A DNA stretch of 64,000 nt from Candidatus Viadribacter manganicus (GCF_001679665.1 NZ_CP013244.1:1744980-1808979), one strand, 5' to 3'; positions 25,332 to 36,202 are shown, numbered from the stretch's first letter. The notes: generated by a model from the letters alone, not told the origin. Program-made: numbers and translations.

Positions 25332-27884
25332 TTAGACTCCAAGACGGACCGGTAGTGGCTTCGAAGAGCTATAGAGCACTGCGTCGCTATCGGCGTCCAA
25401 AACCTGAATCTGAAGATTTTCGGCGTCTTCGTTCGTAAGCCTGAATGCCACTGTCGCTTCAGTCTTCGGCTTTAGCAGGACCCTGCCACCTTCGGCATCT
25501 GCTCCGACGACCGCCATAACAACAGCCCCAGGCTTGTTCTCGAAAAGCGCGATGGGACGAACGGCTCTCTGCTCTTCAAACATGTTAGCGGTTCCGCCAC
25601 CACCCAAGCTAATTTTCACGACAAAGATGCGGTTCGTCACTGCGTCCTCGTGACTCACAGTCACCACGTTCTTCTCCAGCTTCACCTCAGCGGAGCCAGT
25701 CAATCGGAACGTGAGCACCGGAATGACAAGCTCCTGAAGCGATGCGCCTCCGTGGTGGTAAGCTAGATCACCGCCAGAGCGAAAAACCGCCGCGCCGCGG
25801 GGGACAACCACATCGAGGTCGGTCGCGTAACCAAGCCTGGCCCCCGGAATGCGGATCGAGCCCGGCGGTGTCGTCCCTCCGCGACCTATCCAACAGCGCC
25901 GGTGCAGGTCGGCGGTTTGTCCGCCCGGCGCGTCGCAGCGCATAGATTCCGGCAGGTCCTCAGCGAAATGCAGGAAGCCATGGTCGGCGGTCACAACGAA
26001 CTGTTCTACCCCAGCATCGCCCAACCTGCGGATCGCTCGGGCGAGATCTTCGACGACATTCTCCATCACACGCCGCGCATAGAGCGAATTGCCTTCGCCA
26101 GCGGCGTCGATTTCGGTTGATCGGACAAACACAAGGCTCGCGCCTTCCACCTTTCCCTTCAACCGCTTCGCGCCCAGCTGGATGACCTCATCGAGTGTGA
26201 TGTCCACAAGGTCCGGGCGGTGGGTTTTGAGATAGCGCTGCCGTGCAGTTAGGTCCGGCAAGAACACGCCCTCGACCGTGGCGCCAAATTTGGCGCCACG
26301 GTTCGCAATCGAGAACGAGGCCGAAGCGCCTGGAAGAAGCGCAGCCATGCCGATGGGCGTGATGCTTGGAAGCGCCGCGATAGCCGGTCGGATTGTACCT
26401 TCGACGCCCTTCATCCGGGCGAGCAGCTCACGGCCCATCTCATAGCGCATGGCGTCCACTGCAAACACGGCGACCGGTGTGGGACGAGATGCAACAATTT
26501 CGGGCCAGATCCGCGTCTGGTGGAGCACTTCGGGGACTGTCCAATCCGTGGACTCGAGTGCGTTTGCAAAGCCCACATTCATGCGCTGGACGGCGTCGTC
26601 GTAGACCGCGCGCACCTTGGCTTTCGCACGTTCGTCGATGTGGTCATCGACGAGGTGAAGAATAGTCTCAAGTTTCCTTTGAGCGTGATCGAGCGTAAAC
26701 CAGCCGTCTTGATCGGCGGTGTAGCGCTCAACCCATTTCCTCGGGTTCCCATTTCCTCTGGCGATGGTGCTGACAGTTGCTTCGGCCGCCTCGCCGACTT
26801 CAATCATGCGTTGGCAGATTTGCCAGACTTGCACGCGCTCGACATTGCGTTCGATCCAAAAACTGCGCTGTCGCGTCTTGATGATCGCACGCGCCGCCGC
26901 GAATTGACCTTTTGCGATACGCTCGAAGCACTCAACACTCACTGCGCGCTCTTCGAACGCGAACGTATCGACGGCGCCCAGATGCGCGCCGGAAACAGAC
27001 TCCTCGGAGAACCCAAGGTCGCCCGCGACCTGCTCGGCCATCTTGACATAGTTCTCAGCGTGACGTTCTCGCAGACGCTTGGCGATTTCTCGGACAAGGT
27101 GTTCTTGATCGCCCGCCGCGGTGGGGATCTCGCCGAGCGCTTGTGCGGCGTCCGGCGTCAGGCAGGCGCCAGGCGCCAAATCAGAACGAAACTCATTGGC
27201 CAGAACGAAACGACCGACAATGGCTCGCAGTCGGCGCGAGGGGGCTTCAGCGGGCGACGCAATTCCAAGTTTTGCTTCCAGCAAGCCTCGAAGTTCACCG
27301 GTCGCGCCCTTCGCCTCAATCTCCGTGTCCTGCTCATCACTGGCGAGCCAGACCGTGAGGATCGATGCCGTGTCCGTCTCGCGGAACACGCTCTTCAGCA
27401 ACGAACCACCGCCGCCATTCGCGTCGATCTGCGCTAGACGCGCGTAGTCGGCATAGGTCAGCGCGTCAGACCGCAGCATGTCGTCGATGGCGGTTTCGTG
27501 AAAGCGTTGTTTTAGCACGTGGCGCGTCATCAATTTCAACGGCTGCGGGGCGTAGAGCTTCCCCGCCTTCTCAAGCTCCGCCAGCAGAGACATTTTTGGC
27601 TCGTGGCGCATCCCCGGAAGATAGATCAAAAGCTCCGGCGCAATCGGACCAGCGACCAACTCTTCGACCGCAAAGCGAGTCTTGAGAAACGAGCCGTCGC
27701 ACACATGCAGCTTGGGTCGCGCGGCACCGACAGTGACATCGATCAGATCGCCAGTTCGTCCTTCGACAAGTTCATCAAAGAACGACGTCAGCTGACGCTT
27801 CTCGTCATAGATGACGACGATCTTGCGCTCCCGGACTTGTTCACCGATCAGTCGGCCGATGTGTTCGTGCAGCGGGTGCATCAT
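25332..27884 (-). CDS. pglZ: BREX alkaline-phosphatase-superfamily protein PglZ
   Basis: An 850-aa protein of the PglZ family, one of the two universal BREX components. The alkaline-phosphatase fold metal motifs are visible: VFAVDAMRYEMG (~473-484), where the first Asp binds metal, and VVTADHGFLHF (629-639). The N-terminal ~450 residues are helical and include the typical PglZ opening IVVIYDEKRQLTSFFDEL. The role in BREX is unresolved: PglZ is needed both for host methylation and phage exclusion and has nuclease or phosphatase-like chemistry. Tandem ATGs at 27884/27881 follow AGAGGG, 6 bases after the pglX stop; brxL begins 1 base after its own stop. Both spacings indicate one transcript. Confidence 0.92.
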   Translation of the reverse strand: MMHPLHEHIGRLIGEQVRERKIVVIYDEKRQLTSFFDELVEGRTGDLIDVTVGAARPKLHVCDGSFLKTRFAVEELVAGPIAPELLIYLPGMRHEPKMSLLAELEKAGKLYAPQPLKLMTRHVLKQRFHETAIDDMLRSDALTYADYARLAQIDANGGGGSLLKSVFRETDTASILTVWLASDEQDTEIEAKGATGELRGLLEAKLGIASPAEAPSRRLRAIVGRFVLANEFRSDLAPGACLTPDAAQALGEIPTAAGDQEHLVREIAKRLRERHAENYVKMAEQVAGDLGFSEESVSGAHLGAVDTFAFEERAVSVECFERIAKGQFAAARAIIKTRQRSFWIERNVERVQVWQICQRMIEVGEAAEATVSTIARGNGNPRKWVERYTADQDGWFTLDHAQRKLETILHLVDDHIDERAKAKVRAVYDDAVQRMNVGFANALESTDWTVPEVLHQTRIWPEIVASRPTPVAVFAVDAMRYEMGRELLARMKGVEGTIRPAIAALPSITPIGMAALLPGASASFSIANRGAKFGATVEGVFLPDLTARQRYLKTHRPDLVDITLDEVIQLGAKRLKGKVEGASLVFVRSTEIDAAGEGNSLYARRVMENVVEDLARAIRRLGDAGVEQFVVTADHGFLHFAEDLPESMRCDAPGGQTADLHRRCWIGRGGTTPPGSIRIPGARLGYATDLDVVVPRGAAVFRSGGDLAYHHGGASLQELVIPVLTFRLTGSAEVKLEKNVVTVSHEDAVTNRIFVVKISLGGGGTANMFEEQRAVRPIALFENKPGAVVMAVVGADAEGGRVLLKPKTEATVAFRLTNEDAENLQIQVLDADSDAVLYSSSKPLPVRLGV

Positions 27885-27890
27885 CGCCCT

Positions 27891-30800
27891 CTATTGGCCC
27901 CGTCGCCGACGCTGGCTCACGTCCGGCGCCTCGATCAAGCTCTTCAGCGCCGCTTTAACGGCGGGAGAAGCGCGACCCGCGATCAATGACTCCACGGTCT
28001 GCGTCGGCGCGGGGCGCTGCTTCCACTTACCATCAGCGTCCTGAAACCAGAACACGTCTTCCAGGTCGTGCGCGATGGCGAGACTACGGTCTTCGGCGCA
28101 CTTCAGCACAACCCGTTCTGGCCAGAGGTGCATGGCGAGGCGCGCCCAGTCGTAGCCGCCGGCGACCAGCTTTTCCCAAACGCCTTTCACTTCCTTCTGC
28201 CAAGAGCGCGTCGCGGAAAAGAGACGCCAAAGCGGCGCAGCATTGATGACGACGCCATCGTCGAGTTCGGGCGCCCAAAGTGGCGCGACCCTCGCGACTT
28301 CGTCATGCAAAACCTGCAGCTCTTCAACGAAGGTTTGCTGCGTGGCGATGGCGCGGGAGGCAGCGGCGGTGGGGTTGGCGCCTCCGTCAGCGCGCAGGAT
28401 GTCGAGCTGGCGGCGTTCGTGGATTAGTTTGGGGGCGACGTAGTCATTCTGCACCCGCAGCAGCGTGTCGCGCGTGAACGCATGAATGTAAATCCAGACG
28501 GAATATCCGCCAGAAGCAGTAGCGAGCCGCCAGTAGATCGGCGCTTTGCGCCGGCTTTTGGAATAGCGCTTTATGTGCTCCGTGAACGCATCCTTTCTGA
28601 GCCACAACCTGTAGTCATCGGCGTTGGTCGACCCGCTAAGGCCGCGCGTGATCCTCTCGCTTCCAAGCGCAAGATCCATGCGGGCAAAAATCGCCTCACC
28701 AATCGCCGCAATGTCGTCAGAGTGACCGAACTCGTCGACTAAGATACCGCCGTTAGGGCGGAATGGCAGCTGGCCGTCGGGAACCATACCGGGCGAGCGC
28801 TTTGGCAGTGGATCGAACGGACTAGGCTCTACCGGCAAGCCTCGCTCCCCCGTCGCCAGACGAATATCAAAGCGGCCAAAAGCGACCCCTAATATCCAAG
28901 AAAAAAGTGCCGGTCGTGAGGCCTCCGATTCTTGCTCTCCCTCCTCCCCGTCATCGTCCGCATCATCTGCTTCTGCAGCACCCTCCGCGTCACTTGCCTC
29001 AACATCTGTCTCGTCGCGCGATGCACCCCTATCGGACCAGCGATGAAGAGCACCGACCTCTTCGTCTGTGAGTCCGTAGTGCCTGGCCACGACGCTATCT
29101 GTTGCGGCCTGAATGTCTGCAAAGGACTCACCGAGCGCGCGTCTCACGAGCGCTGCTGGAAGGACAAACGCATCCGTTGTCTCCAGCGTCGATGCCTGAG
29201 CCCTTGCCAAGGTCCAGCCGCGCCGCGCGATGGGCGCAAGTTCCGAAACCAGAGCGTCAGACATCGGCGGAATGGGGGTCCCCTCGATTATCCCGACCTC
29301 GTACGATCTTGCAACGCCACCCCTGCCGGTGGGTTCAGCCGCAGAAAGCTGAACCTCGACAAGGTGCTGGAACACCTTGCTCATGCAGATGGCAAGCAAC
29401 GCCAACGTGGCATCCAGCAAATGCCGATCACGCGGGAAGATTGATGGGCCCTTATCGGCAAAAACACAGCCGGCATTGAGAACGCGCATCGAGAGTGGGC
29501 TTTTCGTCCTCCTGGTCCACGTCAAGCCCGGGCTGAAGTGAGGGTCATTGCGATGCAGAACGAAGTCGATGTTATCTCGAAGATACGGATACTTTGCTTC
29601 CAACTCGGCGGCGATCTCATGAGCGCCGTTCCGCCACGCCACAACCAGATGGATGTCGCCCCAGTACGGCGAATATGCTCCGCCCTTGGCTAGAGAAAAC
29701 CACTTGTCAGATTCCACACAGGCGACCTCCCACGCGGTTCGAATGTACCTCCCATCGTTTTTTGTTGACGCACCAAGACGAACTTCAAACTGATCTCCTA
29801 CCGTCGAGTTTTCCCGGAACAAGCGCAACACGAACGGCTCGATCCAATAGGCGAACGGCGCGCCGGGAATGCGCTTGAACTGCGCTGTCTGCACATAGTA
29901 GGCGTCGGTAGATGTGCGCCCTGTGATGCCAGCAAAGAGAACTTCTTGCTTGTGGTCGCGAGTGCTCAACGTCCGGTACACTCTACAACGACCGAGATCG
30001 TTGCCCGCCTCCAGACAGTAAGCGGCCGCCTCCAACAGCGCAGCATCCATCACCCCTAGGCCAAGATCAGCGATCACGACCGGCGGTGCTGCCTTCAGCA
30101 CGACGTCCTCTCGCCATCGCTGAAAGCTCGACAGAAAAAACCCAGTTCTTGATGTGATGGCACCGATGCGACCACGATATTCGAGCAGCTGCGTCCCACG
30201 CTCAACGAACGCGGCGTAAATGTCGTTCTTGGTTTTGGGATATGCGCGTTCAAACGCAGCTTTAGCGTGCATTGCTCCGGCACCAAAAGGTGGATTCATG
30301 AGCACTGCGTCGAAGCGCTGCCGCAGCACGTCCGCGAGCGCGAACCCCTGCACGGCATCTTCAGCAAAGAGCCGGCGCCGCGCGCTCTTCCCGTTTGTCG
30401 CGGACGTTGCGTATTCGGAGAGCGCAAAAAAAACCAGTTTTTCCGCTCTCGACCAAAAGTCGTCCACCGCGCCATGCACAAACCGTGCGAGCGCTTCTGA
30501 TTTGGCTCCATCGAGAGCAAACGCAGTGCCGCGAAAGATCGGCTGCCGTTCCTCCCACTCGGTGCGGCCCTTTTCGATTGCGCCCGCGAGTTCTTGCTCA
30601 ATCTTCAACAGCGATCCCATCTCGCCAGCGAGCTGCATGCTGTCCCAAACGGTCCCCACGAGCATAGCAAGCGCACTCGCCATCTGTTCGGTTGTCTGCA
30701 CGGCTCGGTCAGGCGGCACGTCGAGAGCGCGGCGAATAAGGCTTTCGAGGCGGTCCTGCTTTAGCTCGGCAAGAAACTCAGCGAGCATGTCCTTTTCGCC

Positions 30801-32078
30801 GGGCATCGGCTCCGCGATCACGATGTTCGAACGCCGGATCGCCGGGCGATCCGCCCGTGAGATGCCGAGTCCGTCAAAAGCCCGTTGCGCCCGCATCCAC
30901 AGCGCGAGCTGAGCGATCTGTGCGCAGCGCGGGTCGATGTCGACGCCGAACAAGTTGTGCGCGAGGATGAGACTTGGCAGCGTCCGTCGCAGCGCTCCTA
31001 AGTCCGGATAATCCTCACGCAACGTACGCCCGGTGATCTCCGAGGCTGGCGATCCCTCGTCGCCCCAAGCCTCCTCATACATCTCAAGATAAAGGCCAAA
31101 CACGTACAGCAGGAAGTGCCCAGATCCGCATGCCGGATCGAGCGTGCGCATGTCGCGAGGATCCTTCTTGGCTCTGTGCGGCACACGGATCGGCCGTCGC
31201 CACAGCTCGTCTTGGCTCATGCCGTCAGGAATGATGTCGGGTGCGACCTCCTCACCTTCTGCGGCGAAGCTCTCTCCGGGCTGACGCACCATGTACTCGC
31301 AAAGCTCACCCAGCCGCGTTGCGCCCTTGCGCATCTCGTACCAGATGCGGCCGAGCGTGTTGTCCGAAAGAAACTGCACCACGTAGTGTGGCGTGAAGAA
31401 TTGATTGCGGATCGCCAACTCGCGGCTGTTTCGCGGCGCCTGGCTTTCCTCGCGCATCTTGCGGCGCTCTTCGCCTGAATTGAAGTACTGGTAGATCCAG
31501 CCGATGGTCTCGTCCTGACCCCAGACTTCTTTCAGCTCCTCAGCATTGAGAATTTCGAGGAGCTGCTCGAACGTGCCGCGCCTTGGCCAAACAACGGCCG
31601 CCGGATCGCGACGGTCAAAGAGAACCTTCACCTCTGTCGAGAGCTCGTCGAAAATGCATTCGATGTAGAGGCGATAGCCGGCGCCATCCGGCGTCTTTAC
31701 CGCGGGCGCGAGTCCACAAAACTCTGCGAACCCTGACGAAGCCTCGCCACGCGTGACGCATTCCTGCACGAGCCCACGCGCTTCCAACATCTTCAACGCG
31801 GCAAAGCGGTTGAGCGCAGTGAAGGCAGCATCGCGCACATAGTCCTGCACCGCGTCTTTCGGCGTCATACCCGAGGCGCGCTTGTGCTCTACGGCGGCCA
31901 CGATCTTGGCGCGGTCATAGTACTGACGCTCGTTCAGATGGGCGCCTCCGCGCTCCGCAACGCGTCCATCCGGGCGCACGTCAAAAGTTGCGTCGAGCTG
32001 CTCGGCGAAATCTTCTGTCAGAAGTCGTCTTGCGCGTTGCGTCGCCCGTTCGATGGCGCTTCTTGTTTCCTTGTCCAC
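27891..32078 (-). CDS. pglX: BREX adenine-specific DNA methyltransferase PglX
   Basis: A 1395-aa methyltransferase that marks host DNA at a non-palindromic site by N6-adenine methylation, allowing BREX to tell self from phage. The SAM-binding motif DPACGSGHF is at 314-322 and the catalytic NPPF at 595-598, in the order of gamma-class enzymes. NQFFTPHYVVQFLSDN at ~225 is the usual lead-in of this family. An acidic, low-complexity linker (DAEGAAEADDADDDGEE) lies near residue 1040, probably joining the methyltransferase and target-recognition parts. It is somewhat longer than the ~1200 aa typical of type 1 PglX. It starts at GTG with a GAGG site, 7 bases after the brxC stop. The recognition sequence cannot be read from the protein. 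Confidence 0.93.
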   Translation of the reverse strand: MDKETRSAIERATQRARRLLTEDFAEQLDATFDVRPDGRVAERGGAHLNERQYYDRAKIVAAVEHKRASGMTPKDAVQDYVRDAAFTALNRFAALKMLEARGLVQECVTRGEASSGFAEFCGLAPAVKTPDGAGYRLYIECIFDELSTEVKVLFDRRDPAAVVWPRRGTFEQLLEILNAEELKEVWGQDETIGWIYQYFNSGEERRKMREESQAPRNSRELAIRNQFFTPHYVVQFLSDNTLGRIWYEMRKGATRLGELCEYMVRQPGESFAAEGEEVAPDIIPDGMSQDELWRRPIRVPHRAKKDPRDMRTLDPACGSGHFLLYVFGLYLEMYEEAWGDEGSPASEITGRTLREDYPDLGALRRTLPSLILAHNLFGVDIDPRCAQIAQLALWMRAQRAFDGLGISRADRPAIRRSNIVIAEPMPGEKDMLAEFLAELKQDRLESLIRRALDVPPDRAVQTTEQMASALAMLVGTVWDSMQLAGEMGSLLKIEQELAGAIEKGRTEWEERQPIFRGTAFALDGAKSEALARFVHGAVDDFWSRAEKLVFFALSEYATSATNGKSARRRLFAEDAVQGFALADVLRQRFDAVLMNPPFGAGAMHAKAAFERAYPKTKNDIYAAFVERGTQLLEYRGRIGAITSRTGFFLSSFQRWREDVVLKAAPPVVIADLGLGVMDAALLEAAAYCLEAGNDLGRCRVYRTLSTRDHKQEVLFAGITGRTSTDAYYVQTAQFKRIPGAPFAYWIEPFVLRLFRENSTVGDQFEVRLGASTKNDGRYIRTAWEVACVESDKWFSLAKGGAYSPYWGDIHLVVAWRNGAHEIAAELEAKYPYLRDNIDFVLHRNDPHFSPGLTWTRRTKSPLSMRVLNAGCVFADKGPSIFPRDRHLLDATLALLAICMSKVFQHLVEVQLSAAEPTGRGGVARSYEVGIIEGTPIPPMSDALVSELAPIARRGWTLARAQASTLETTDAFVLPAALVRRALGESFADIQAATDSVVARHYGLTDEEVGALHRWSDRGASRDETDVEASDAEGAAEADDADDDGEEGEQESEASRPALFSWILGVAFGRFDIRLATGERGLPVEPSPFDPLPKRSPGMVPDGQLPFRPNGGILVDEFGHSDDIAAIGEAIFARMDLALGSERITRGLSGSTNADDYRLWLRKDAFTEHIKRYSKSRRKAPIYWRLATASGGYSVWIYIHAFTRDTLLRVQNDYVAPKLIHERRQLDILRADGGANPTAAASRAIATQQTFVEELQVLHDEVARVAPLWAPELDDGVVINAAPLWRLFSATRSWQKEVKGVWEKLVAGGYDWARLAMHLWPERVVLKCAEDRSLAIAHDLEDVFWFQDADGKWKQRPAPTQTVESLIAGRASPAVKAALKSLIEAPDVSQRRRRGQ

Positions 32079-32085
32079 GGCGCGT

Positions 32086-35000
32086 CTACCTCACGAGCAC
32101 TTTCTTGCCCGCCCCGATAAGGCGGGCGAGTTCCTCTCTGATGCCCGAGAGCGCCTGGTCCAATTGCTCTTCGGTCTCGATGCCGCCGGCGAAAAATTGC
32201 GATACCGACACTGTGGCCAACCGCTCACCTTCGAGAATTTGATGCACCTTCTCGATGGCAGCTACGAGCCGGTGTCCGGCCAGTTCGGTCTCCGACCGCA
32301 TATGGCGGATCGATTGATTGTTGACGGTCGGATCAGCCCAATGGCTTAGCGGGGCGGCAATGTCGGTTCTTTGGGCCTCGTCCAGCCGCTCCCAACCGGG
32401 CGTAGCGTGCAGATGGGCAACCGCACCGGCATAGGCTTCGACGCGTCCGTCGAGCGCCGCCTTGTAACGACGCGCATACTCAGTGGCGACAGTTAGCGTA
32501 TTCTTTTCAATCGCAGCAAACTCCCGAAAGAACGTCTCGCGCTTGAGAAGGTCGTCCAAGGTTGCGCCAGAGGTCAGCACCGCGGCATCAATGTCGACCT
32601 CTTCGCTCAGCGCAGGCATGCGCACGAGCGCCTCCCGAGCCTTATGCACGGCCTGCAACGCCGGCTCCGTCAACGCTTGGCTAAGTTCGCCAGAGCGCTG
32701 GATCGCTTCCTTGATACCTAGATACGATGCATTGAATCCGAGGATCGCCGCATCCTGCGTACCGCGCCGGATTGAACGCATTTCGCTGAGCGCCGTCTCA
32801 AGCATCTCGGCGCCAGGCAGCTTGTTCGCCCTTAATGTCGCCAACGCGCTGTCGACGGCCTCTTCCCGTCGCTCAACTGCTGTTCGGATCTCTTCGGCAA
32901 TTGGCCCCTGCGCCAGCTCCTTCGCTTCTTCCCCGAAGGTCTCCTTGAATCGCGCCGCTGCATCAACGATGACATCAAAGTCGATGCCTTTCTTCGGTCG
33001 GAAGCTCGATGATCGGAAGAGGTTGTTGTTCGAGAAGCAATCTCGCGCCGCATCGCTTGTCGCGGTGTCAAAGGGTTGTCCTTTTACCACGCCATCGATG
33101 ACGCCCGCCCGCAGGAGCGACAATGTAAGCAATCGCACGACATCGACGTCCCAGCCGAAAGGCGCCTTGAGAAACTGATCCTCTAACGTCTTGCCGGTTG
33201 CGATCTGCCCGTAACTGGCGCGACTGTCGATAAGCGCGGCGATCTCCGACAACGGGTTCGCGTCAGTTCGGAATACCTTCTTTCCTTGCTGCTCCTTAAG
33301 CAGCGCTAGTTGTGAAAACACCGCCGGAAGCCCGGCAAGATTTTCCGCCGTGAGCAGCGCCTCGATGCCCTTCGCGACATCTGTTTTCTTCGCAGAGGCC
33401 TCGGTGTGTCGATCATACACAAGTGGAAGCGCCTGTCCGAGAACGCTCTCTACCGCCTTGCCAACATCCGCCACGCCGGGCTCAGGAGCGCGCTCATTCC
33501 CTCTGAAGTAAGCGCGGCCAGCAAGAACGGCCGCGCGCATCCGGCGCGTGAGTTCCCGACGGTGATTGCTCAGGCGCGCCTTCTCCTCGGCGACCAACGA
33601 TGTTTCTTCGGCGCTCTGCGCGCCTCGCGACTTTTGTTTAATGATCTCATCGGAACGGAACGTCTCGATAAGATCGCGCCTGAGGTCCTCATCCAGGGCG
33701 GCAACCCAGAACACGCCCGCAGGATCCGTCTGGCTGCGATTACGGGCCTGTTCCGCTGTTGCCGCCAGCCCAGCTGGATCGTCCGCGAGTTCAAAATGGA
33801 CCGTGAGATCTCCAACCTCCTCCGAATTACCTGCAATCGTTAGGCCGGCGCGAAAGTTCTTGGCATCGCCCAGCGTGTGCGATGGTTGCGGCCGCCAGAA
33901 ATCTGCGATTATCCCCGCGATCAAACGCTTCTCGTCAGCGGGCTTCAGCGTGATGGCCGCGCGCGTCTGATCCCAATCATCTTCCGCTGGCGTAGGGATC
34001 TTGTAGCCGCCGCTGTCCGACCGAATGAGGTACGCCTTCTCCAGCGCCAACAAGGCTTCGCGCACTTCGGTCAAGCGCGAGTCTCCCTCGACGCTGTCGA
34101 TTAGCGTGGCTGCGATATTCTCGGCCGTTCGGTGGACGGTCTTCACAAACTGCAAAAGGCAGATTGCCTTTGCCACTGACTGCGCGAGTGGGTGCGAGAC
34201 CTTTGCTGGGATCGTCGCGATCTTGGCCCGCACCTGGCTGTCAATGTTGCCCTCAATGAGGTCGTAGATGCGGTCTATGCTGACCAGAGTCCCCACCGCT
34301 TTAGATGCGATGTCGGTTTGGGGATTGATCAAGAGCTGCTGAGCAAGCTTGATAATCGTGCGATTGGCCCCGCCCACATGTCGGCTAGCTCCACCCTGCA
34401 TGCGCAGCCCAGACACAATGTCGATCACTAGACCGATCTGATATGGCAGCAGCGGGTAGAGATCGATGAACGCCTGTCGCGTCAAAGGGGCGAGCGTGAT
34501 GTCGGCTGTGAGCCGCGTATTCACCTCCAGACGAGCGCGGTTGCTGTCGAACAGTTTTCCGAGCTGCTTCTCCGCGTCGGCATTCTTTGCGAGAACCCGC
34601 CGGCTCGTGACCTCGGCGATGTCGGATGGTTCCAAGTGAACCTGCAAGGGGAAGCGATCCATGAGCCGGGCAAGTTCAACCCTCCTGTCGTCGAGACCGG
34701 ACACAAGTTCAGTCAACCGCTCCTGCGAAGTCACAACGACCCAGTGTTTTCCGCGCCCCTTCACGCCCAGTTGCTGCACGATAGCCTGTAGGTCGAGCAT
34801 CTTCTGAACGTCGCGCGCGATGAACTGCCCGACTTCGTCCGCGACGAACATCAGCGACTGCCCCGGACGGCGTCGACTCATCAATGACACCACGCGATCC
34901 GCGAACATTCCAGTGTGTAGATCGATCTTCGGCCGTCCTCGCGCCCACGAATCTGCCAGTGGATATGTCGCTGGATCAAGTTGATGCAGCACCGCGGAGG

Positions 35001-35616
35001 CCTCATTGCTCGCAAAAATTGGAGTGCGCTTCTGCTCATCCCAAGGTTTGCTGTGGCGAGCAAGAAACGCGGCCTTGAATGCGTCGAGCTTGCCCTGATC
35101 TTCTAACCCAATCTCCAACTCTGCTAGGTCGATGTCGCGCGAATAGCCAAGACTCTCAAGAAAGAGCCGATACATGATCTCGGTGAGCATCTGATTTCCC
35201 GACCGGATTCCACGGTCCGTCGAGACGTCGAAAATCACCGTGTGCGTGGGAATTTTCTCACCGATGAGGTTGAGCACGACTCCCATTTTTTTATCGCCGA
35301 CGCGCGCCGAAAAACGTTCGGATGCGGGCGTGCCCAATATTTCCCGATTCTGAATCGAGAGGCCCAACAATTTGGCGAAGGACGATTTGCCTGAGCCAAA
35401 AAACCCGGACACCCAAACTGCCGCGCCCTCGTGCGCCTTCCGTGGCGTCTCCTCGTAGCGTTCAAGCACCTCCAAGAAGTGGCCCTTGATTGCATCGGTC
35501 ACGACATACTCATCGATCTCCGAGGCGATGATGTCCTCATCAGTCTGATCGACTTTGATCACCTCTTCGATACGGCGGTGAATGTCACTCGCGAAGAGTC
35601 TTGCTATCTGCGACAA
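32086..35616 (-). CDS. brxC: BREX P-loop ATPase BrxC (PglY)
   Basis: A 1176-aa P-loop protein. N-terminal IARLFASDIHRRIEEVIKVDQ is the characteristic BrxC opening, and Walker A GFFGSGKS is at ~71-78. The rest is long and largely helical, including RNATPase-like blocks (MFVADEVGQFIARD with a Walker-B Asp/Glu pair). Open frame extends ~39 codons upstream into brxB, but the real start is almost surely the TTG at 35616: it has GGAG 6 bases upstream, lies 10 bases after the brxB stop, and places the family opening at the N terminus. BrxC is required for both methylation and exclusion and probably acts as an ATP-driven assembly or DNA-binding factor. Confidence 0.92.
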   Translation of the reverse strand: MSQIARLFASDIHRRIEEVIKVDQTDEDIIASEIDEYVVTDAIKGHFLEVLERYEETPRKAHEGAAVWVSGFFGSGKSSFAKLLGLSIQNREILGTPASERFSARVGDKKMGVVLNLIGEKIPTHTVIFDVSTDRGIRSGNQMLTEIMYRLFLESLGYSRDIDLAELEIGLEDQGKLDAFKAAFLARHSKPWDEQKRTPIFASNEASAVLHQLDPATYPLADSWARGRPKIDLHTGMFADRVVSLMSRRRPGQSLMFVADEVGQFIARDVQKMLDLQAIVQQLGVKGRGKHWVVVTSQERLTELVSGLDDRRVELARLMDRFPLQVHLEPSDIAEVTSRRVLAKNADAEKQLGKLFDSNRARLEVNTRLTADITLAPLTRQAFIDLYPLLPYQIGLVIDIVSGLRMQGGASRHVGGANRTIIKLAQQLLINPQTDIASKAVGTLVSIDRIYDLIEGNIDSQVRAKIATIPAKVSHPLAQSVAKAICLLQFVKTVHRTAENIAATLIDSVEGDSRLTEVREALLALEKAYLIRSDSGGYKIPTPAEDDWDQTRAAITLKPADEKRLIAGIIADFWRPQPSHTLGDAKNFRAGLTIAGNSEEVGDLTVHFELADDPAGLAATAEQARNRSQTDPAGVFWVAALDEDLRRDLIETFRSDEIIKQKSRGAQSAEETSLVAEEKARLSNHRRELTRRMRAAVLAGRAYFRGNERAPEPGVADVGKAVESVLGQALPLVYDRHTEASAKKTDVAKGIEALLTAENLAGLPAVFSQLALLKEQQGKKVFRTDANPLSEIAALIDSRASYGQIATGKTLEDQFLKAPFGWDVDVVRLLTLSLLRAGVIDGVVKGQPFDTATSDAARDCFSNNNLFRSSSFRPKKGIDFDVIVDAAARFKETFGEEAKELAQGPIAEEIRTAVERREEAVDSALATLRANKLPGAEMLETALSEMRSIRRGTQDAAILGFNASYLGIKEAIQRSGELSQALTEPALQAVHKAREALVRMPALSEEVDIDAAVLTSGATLDDLLKRETFFREFAAIEKNTLTVATEYARRYKAALDGRVEAYAGAVAHLHATPGWERLDEAQRTDIAAPLSHWADPTVNNQSIRHMRSETELAGHRLVAAIEKVHQILEGERLATVSVSQFFAGGIETEEQLDQALSGIREELARLIGAGKKVLVR

Positions 35617-35626
35617 GGCGCGCTCC

Positions 35627-36202
35627 TCAGAATATCTTTGGTCTGTAATTGTGCTCGGCATCAAGGATGCCCATGAAACGCAGCCCCGCCGGACCATCCA
35701 AATGCCCCGGATAAAGCAACACAGTGGGCGCAAGCACCCGCCCTTTGAGCTGCTCCAGCAGCGAGAAAGTCCGATAGACGGGAAACAAAGAGCCCGTTCG
35801 TTCGATGAGAACCACGTCCTTAAGCGGGTCGGCTGAGGGCGGCATACGCGCCGCTACGAGATCCACAAGAGGAACGAGGTCGCTGAGAACGTTGCCGATT
35901 GTCTCTATTGCCTCGGTTGCACCTGCAGAACGCTCAGCTTCGAACCAATCGTCCAAAGGACGCACTTGTTGAAGAGCGTCCTCAAGACACGCGGCAAGCG
36001 AGATCGTCGTCACGCGCTTCCCGCGCTGCGTCAGGCGCGTGGTGAGCTTGCCGACTTCATCGCGCAATTCAAACTCTTCGTCAGGGTCGTAGCGAAACAA
36101 CGCGTACGGCATGTCGTGATAGACGCTAATGCGTTCGCGTGGATCCAACGCCCCTAGAATTGGTTCGAGGTCATTGCGCAGGCGCTGCCTAAAGTCGCTC
36201 AT
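35627..36202 (-). CDS. brxB: BREX protein BrxB (DUF1788)
   Basis: A 191-aa protein with the DUF1788 signature: RISVYHDMPYALFRYDPDEEFELRDEVGKLTTRL near the start and LIERTGSLFPVYRTFSLLEQL...LLYPG near the end. The exact activity is unknown. It is needed for phage defence in studied type 1 systems, where it bridges other BREX proteins. Its ATG overlaps the brxA stop (ATGA), and brxC starts 10 bases after its own stop. Confidence 0.9.
   Translation of the reverse strand: MSDFRQRLRNDLEPILGALDPRERISVYHDMPYALFRYDPDEEFELRDEVGKLTTRLTQRGKRVTTISLAACLEDALQQVRPLDDWFEAERSAGATEAIETIGNVLSDLVPLVDLVAARMPPSADPLKDVVLIERTGSLFPVYRTFSLLEQLKGRVLAPTVLLYPGHLDGPAGLRFMGILDAEHNYRPKIF

Noticed and set aside
35617..35733. 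Upstream ATG starts for brxC (for example at 35661)
   Set aside because: They overlap brxB, lack the family N terminus, and the TTG at 35616 has an ideal GGAG site.
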